Below, one piece after another: positions 59,897-64,000 of a stretch of DNA of 64,000 nt. The stretch is taken from positions 109,155,098 through 109,219,097 of the forward strand of contig CM056376.1 of assembly GCA_029718625.1 (NCBI GenBank). The letters run 5' to 3'. Position numbers and translations under genes: made by a program. Below the pieces are notes generated by a model. The model ran no database searches. It saw only the letters and a program-made list of their open reading frames with translations, and was not told the origin of the DNA. The number at the start of each line of letters is the position of its first letter. Position 1 is the stretch's first letter. The stretch is from Synaphobranchus kaupii (lineage: Eukaryota; Chordata; Actinopteri; Anguilliformes; Synaphobranchidae).

Positions 59897-59904
59897 ATGT
59901 ATCA
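56457..59904. other. Intergenic, no gene seen
   Basis: Unique AT-rich sequence with a T-run (58055-58070) and a GT array (59851-59895) at its end. The 128-codon + frame at 57799-58185 has no domain, contains a poly-Phe run from the T tract and is not credited as a gene. Confidence 0.4.
59851..59895. repeat. (GT)n microsatellite
   Basis: About 22 GT units just before the hAT MITE. Confidence 0.97.
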
Positions 59905-59912
59905 GTGGTGTG

Positions 59913-60068
59913 CAGGCTACTTGTCCTAGGTGAGATTGCGGACCATGGAGAGGTGATGGGGGGGTTGTGGTGCTGGAGATAGTGACTGTGGACCCATACC
60001 TCCCACCTCCCCGGACAGATGGCGCCCTAGGAGACCGCCTATGTCTCTTATGCCTGGAACCGGCCCTG
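59913..60068. mobile_element. 156-bp hAT MITE
   Basis: Perfect 8-bp repeats GTGGTGTG lie at 59905-59912 and 60069-60076. The insert starts CAGGCTACTTGTCC and ends GGAACCGGCCCTG. The interior motif GGCGCCCTAGGAGACCGCC is typical of fish hAT MITEs and resembles the one nested at 23540. Confidence 0.85.
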
Positions 60069-60076
60069 GTGGTGTG

Positions 60077-61507
60077 CAAACTTGTATTTATCCTGCATAT
60101 TCCTCTCACTATAGTGTGGTTGATGGCCAATTTAGCAGGAGGTTGGGAATTTAAACCTGGGATCTACATCTGGGAAAGGTTTTGTGAGAATCGGGTAAAA
60201 AGCGGTGATCAGACTAATAACTACCCTTTTTTTGCGGGTTTGTTAGGGCTATGTACTGAATGCTGAACCCCCCCCACCCCCCACCACCCCAGTGTTCCTC
60301 TCCCTTGTAATCACATCTGATGGGAACGGTGATTTAATAAACGCAAATGTGTTTCAGCACAATTCCCGTCTGTGCCGTGGCTTTTATGCTCTGAGACTTA
60401 ATGGCACTGCGACACTCCTGCTCTGGCACACTGAAAAACACTATGCTGGCATTTCTGGGCCCTGTAACTGTGAAATCGCTACTTGTGTGTTTTTACTGTG
60501 AAGTGTGAAAAGAGGCCTGAGACAGGTTTGTGAAAATACTTAGCTCAGTTTCACCTGCACAGTGGCATTGCTGCCTTTGATACAAGTTAGCTGGCCGGAT
60601 AAGCTTCTGCAAGCTAAAAAAAGAAACATAAAGAAGAAACGTTTCTCATTAAGCTGACATTGGCTGAGATTAAATCAACGATTGTCCTTAAATTTGTCTT
60701 GCAGATAAATACGTATTTGTTTTTTTCTTCAGGAACACAGTTTGCCGAGTTCATTTTGTTGATTGCCAAACTGTTTGCGAAGCTAACACACACAATACTG
60801 GAGCCAAAGTTGAGGACAGGCCATTGCTTTTGGCTTTAAGAGTTGTTCCAATTATAGTGTGGGTCACAAGCAACTAGGTGTAAAACCAAAGGTCTGCTAC
60901 CACATGCCAAGAAAAACAATATATTGAATGCATCACATGTAGATTTATTTTTTCCTGGACTAAATTGAGTTATTATTATATCATGCCAAATATTACCCAG
61001 CTCATGGCTGTGTAAATGGTTGGCATTTCAAAGGCCCAGAAAGGCTTTAGTCTGTATCACAGCACAAGTGGGCTGGATGGGTGATGTATGCGCAGTAAGA
61101 CCACAGTGAAATGGTTCACAAAAAACACTTATCTGCGATTCATAAGCTTACAAAAACAAATAGATAAAAAATAGCAAAAAAGACCATGCATATGATTGAC
61201 TTAATTAAGTGACTAAGAACAGAAATCGGTATGAAATACAAAAAGAGATGGCCCTCCTCACTCACCATAGATATATTATACTACATTAAAAAAGAAATGT
61301 ATTCTCTGGTTCATCTTACAAACATTCCAATGGGTTAAATTCATTTCCAATTTCCACAAAATTCAATTTTATAATCCAACTAATTCCATTGTACATAGGT
61401 TCCATACTGTAGATTGTTTTAGTCACATTAACTGCATGTCCTTTTTAAACAGTGAGTCATACGAAGAGTCTGCATAAGAAAGAAAGAACCCACTCAACAG
61501 CTCAATG
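60077..61507. other. Intergenic, no gene seen
   Basis: Unique sequence with a C-run at 60267-60285. No exon or mobile element recognised. Confidence 0.4.
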
Positions 61508-61569
61508 AGATAAAGTGACAGAGATTATTACCGTTCTTTCAATAGGTAATAATCTCTGTCACTTTATCT
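61508..61569. repeat. Perfect 25-bp inverted repeat with 12-base loop
   Basis: AGATAAAGTGACAGAG...ATTACC (61508-61532) is exactly inverted at 61545-61569, separated by GTTCTTTCAATA. The stem is perfect, which is unusual for old neutral DNA. It could be a small foldback insertion or a hairpin RNA gene; it is shorter than a typical pre-miRNA. Confidence 0.9.
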
Positions 61570-62757
61570 TATTTTAAGTAAATCAGTTCAATTTATATAC
61601 TTAACAAGCAGCAGTGGAAGCCAGAGTGGCAGACTCTGAAGGATGACGTTGGCGGCTGAAGTCAAGCCAAGGTCAGTTAGACATGATGAGTTTGCTTGTG
61701 AGCTTTTGAATTTGACAGAGCACAAACACTTGTGTCTGCTTTGCTCCCGATTGTATGCAGTGATGCACATAGGTGGGACTTGTGATTGTATCCTTCAGAC
61801 AACGAGTCTGTGTCTGGTTGGATGCCGCTATGCAGATAGGGCAGTGCAATCGGGATGCCTATCTTGCAGTTAATAGGCATGATAATAGACAGCCCTTTAT
61901 TTTATAAATAGCCACGCCTCTTTTACTTCCTTTGGAGATGGGGGCAGACCTGTGACTGTGGGGGGAGGACTGCATTTAAATAATATGGTCTAACAACTAT
62001 GCATGCGTCTGCCACAGCCTATGCACTTAAATCATGCTCCAAATTTATTGAAATCGTTGAGCCTTTGACAGCTAGTCTCAACGTAGCTGAGGGTTGAAAA
62101 CCTTTGGAATCTTTGGAGTACCGGAAAGCAGCAAAGTGGAGATTATTAATATTGTAAATACAGGTTTAAGCTTGATTTCCTTCTCCTTGCTGCAGAGATG
62201 GGTGGGAAGGTTGTCATAGGGGGAAAGAGGACATTGATGTCACCATAGGGATTTGTGAGGGAAATGCTTCTGGAAAGCTCAACAGTGTTCACAACATTCT
62301 TCTAAAAAATATAGCCAATAAAATAATAAGTACAAAGACAATAATATAGCAACAAAACCAACAAAGAACGGAAAATCAATATAGATTATTTAGTAAATTA
62401 TATCATCATAGGTAATGGCTTTCTGCTTTATGTACCCCCCCCCCCTCCCCCCCCCCCCACCCGCTTCGGACTCGTTGCATCAAGATAAAAACATGAACGA
62501 TCTCACAATTGCGACAAGTTCAATTGGCATAATTAGGCTTATGAGATAAGCTATCAAATGATTGTCGCATTCTTTTTTTCCACGTTAGCGTTGTGAAGAC
62601 ACTGAAATCTAGGATAATGACTAATTAAGCACTGAGCCAAAGTGCTCATATGCTGCACATATCAGAGATTTTTGTGTTGCCCTTTTTGTGTATTTGTCTT
62701 TCTTAAACTAGATCTTTGTCAATTAAGCCTGACTCAGTCCAGCTCAATGCTGTCTGA
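61570..62757. other. Intergenic with one candidate regulatory block
   Basis: Unique DNA with a C-rich tract (62436-62462). The block 62480-62720 is repeat-free with GCATAATTAGGCTTATGAG, ATCAAATGATTGTCGC and GACTAATTAAGCACTGAGCC and may be a conserved element. No gene seen. Confidence 0.35.
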
Positions 62758-62965
62758 AGTACTGTGCAAGATAACACAGCATAAATAGTATATACTGTTA
62801 ATGTATTGTGCAATATAACACAACAGAAACAGTATATACTGTTACTGTACCATGCAATATAACACAACAGAAACAGTATATACTGTTACTGTACTGTGCA
62901 ATATAACACAGAAGAAACAGTATATACTGTTACTGTACTGTGCAAAATAACACAGCAGAAAAATG
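62758..62965. repeat. ~56-bp tandem repeat, about 3.5 copies
   Basis: Units carry ACTGTGCAATATAACACA, ACAGAAACAGTATATACTG and TTACTGTACTG. Each contains the palindrome CAGTATATACTG. Confidence 0.92.
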
Positions 62966-63522
62966 AATGTTCAAATATAATAGAACACAAAAAAAGAAAA
63001 ACAGTATCAGTGATTAATACAAAAATGGCCAGGATTGTTAAACCTGAAAATCAGTGGATCTTTGCTAACAGTTGGTTAAAATCAAATATTAATTAATTAA
63101 TTTCCTACCAGTTGACTTTTGCAGTTCCTAAAATTAAACCGATGATATAAGAACTGCATATAAAAATCCGACATTTTGCGAGACTGTTTGACAGTCTGTT
63201 GGGCCGCCAACTCCCAACCAATGGACACGTGTACATAGGACCTCCTCCCATGTGACTGGGGGATCAGTTCCGGCACTTTCCATTCCAGGCCCAGCTCTAT
63301 CTGTAAACCTCTCTGCTTTCCCTCTGTTTGAAAAAAATGAAGAAATGCATTAGAAGGTCAGACTGTCCACAGTCTTTTCAAAAATAATAACTGTGATAAT
63401 CATAATAATAATAATAATAAATAAATTATTTAAAAGCAATGCTTTCCATTAAAGCTATCCTCAGACCAAGTGTCAAATGAGCGCTCAGCTTCTCTGTAAA
63501 GCCAGGGCTGGGAATTGTACCA
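62966..63522. other. Intergenic, no gene seen
   Basis: AT-rich at first, then a more mixed segment with ATA/ATT repeats near 63398. No exon recognised. Confidence 0.4.
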
Positions 63523-63849
63523 TTAAGAATCCTGCCTGCCCAGTAGCGCTGCGTGGTTCTGACCGCATTCGCTGGCCCTGTAGAGATCCGTAGGATCCGC
63601 CACCATCACGTCGAGACGGGTGGCAAGGGTGCTCTCGCTCAGAACGGCAATAACGAGATCCGACAGCCCTTCAGCGCGTGCGGCGCCTCCTCCACCATCC
63701 GGATGAGGAGAACCCTTTGAATTCACATCAGATGAACATAAGAGACTCTTCCTCTTTGGGTCCAGAGACTGTGCATTGTTCCACAGCCACCGTGCTCCTC
63801 CAGACATGCTAATTGTAGGGAGAAAAAAACGGAATAACAAGAGCAACAA
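63523..63849 (-). CDS. Unidentified CpG-rich ORF, possible exon
   Basis: Reading leftward from 63849 there is an open frame of 108 codons ending in TAA. A more plausible start is the internal MSGGARWLWNNAQSLDP (about 63807), which follows TTTTTTTCTCCCTACAATTAG, a sequence that would also serve as a splice acceptor. The product has a Gly-rich linker (HPDGGGGAAR), then SDLVIAVLSESTLATRLDVMV and ADPTDLYRASECGQNHAALLG. I do not recognise a family. The stretch 63540-63720 has far more CpG than its surroundings, which fits an exon, a CpG island or a young insertion. No partner exon was seen, and the upstream side is a CT microsatellite. A real gene is possible but unproven. Confidence 0.3.
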   Translation of the reverse strand: MLLLLFRFFLPTISMSGGARWLWNNAQSLDPKRKSLLCSSDVNSKGSPHPDGGGGAARAEGLSDLVIAVLSESTLATRLDVMVADPTDLYRASECGQNHAALLGRQDS

Positions 63850-63850
63850 T

Positions 63851-63883
<33 letters not shown>
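63851..63883. repeat. (CT)n microsatellite
   Basis: About 16 CT units. Confidence 0.97.
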
Positions 63884-63885
<2 letters not shown>

Positions 63886-64000
63886 AGTACACAGGCTGCA
63901 GATTTACAAACTGAGATGTTTTGCAGATTTGGCCTGTTTTTTTTCCTGCTAGTGATGAAGTAGCAGGCAAATGACCCTTGCAACACAAAATAAAATAAAT

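Noticed and set aside
1..64000. CRISPR arrays, operons or other prokaryotic systems
   Set aside because: Tandem repeats here are minisatellites without unique spacers, and splice signals, SINEs and the protocadherin exon show a vertebrate genome.

Overview
The window reads as ray-finned fish (teleost) nuclear DNA. The evidence is one recognisable vertebrate exon with a splice acceptor, an extreme density of CA/GT, CT, TA and poly-C tracts, tRNA-derived SINEs with L2-type 3' tails, fish-type Tc1/mariner, hAT and Kolobok-like elements, and a Ty3/gypsy fragment. There are no operons, ribosome-binding sites or CRISPR arrays. The species cannot be told from the sequence.

The only gene I can defend is on the + strand: the last coding exon (15607-15998) of the long isoform of protocadherin-7 (pcdh7; a or b copy not resolved). 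Bases 1-15606 are then its last intron. The bases after the stop are a long 3' UTR that may run to an AATAAA at 20586. The rest, about 20.6-64 kb, looks like gene desert downstream of pcdh7. It holds several unique, AT-rich, homeobox-motif-like blocks that could be conserved enhancers, for example at 39.4, 49.8-51.5, 53.3 and 62.5 kb. One CpG-rich minus-strand ORF at 63.5-63.8 kb is unidentified.

Mobile DNA by position: hAT element with perfect 8-bp target duplication (1910-4447) carrying a 53-bp minisatellite; hAT MITE (6942-7122); Tc1 element with dead transposase (22330-23973) carrying a nested hAT MITE (23540-23617); truncated minus-strand Ty3/gypsy element, LTR plus gag start (24428-26293), whose LTR contains a 97-bp tandem repeat open in all six frames; a 37-bp minisatellite touching that LTR (26294-27460); an unclassified TIR element with 4-bp ATAT duplication (27618-28932); a 1174-bp near-gapless palindrome of Tc1 type (32805-33978) followed by a second dead Tc1 transposase fragment (34021-34823); a SINE with 12-bp duplication (36887-37248); a TTAA-flanked foldback element (37301-38090); a hAT-like element (39990-41599); a tandem ~440-bp repeat with tRNA-like units (45080-46590); SINE and L2-tail remnants (52472-54432); and a hAT MITE (59913-60068). 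A 500-N assembly gap lies at 43643-44142.

No new multi-gene system is visible. The most unusual structures are the unclassified TIR element, the giant palindrome, and the LTR with the six-frame-open repeat. All family assignments were made by eye, without database searches.
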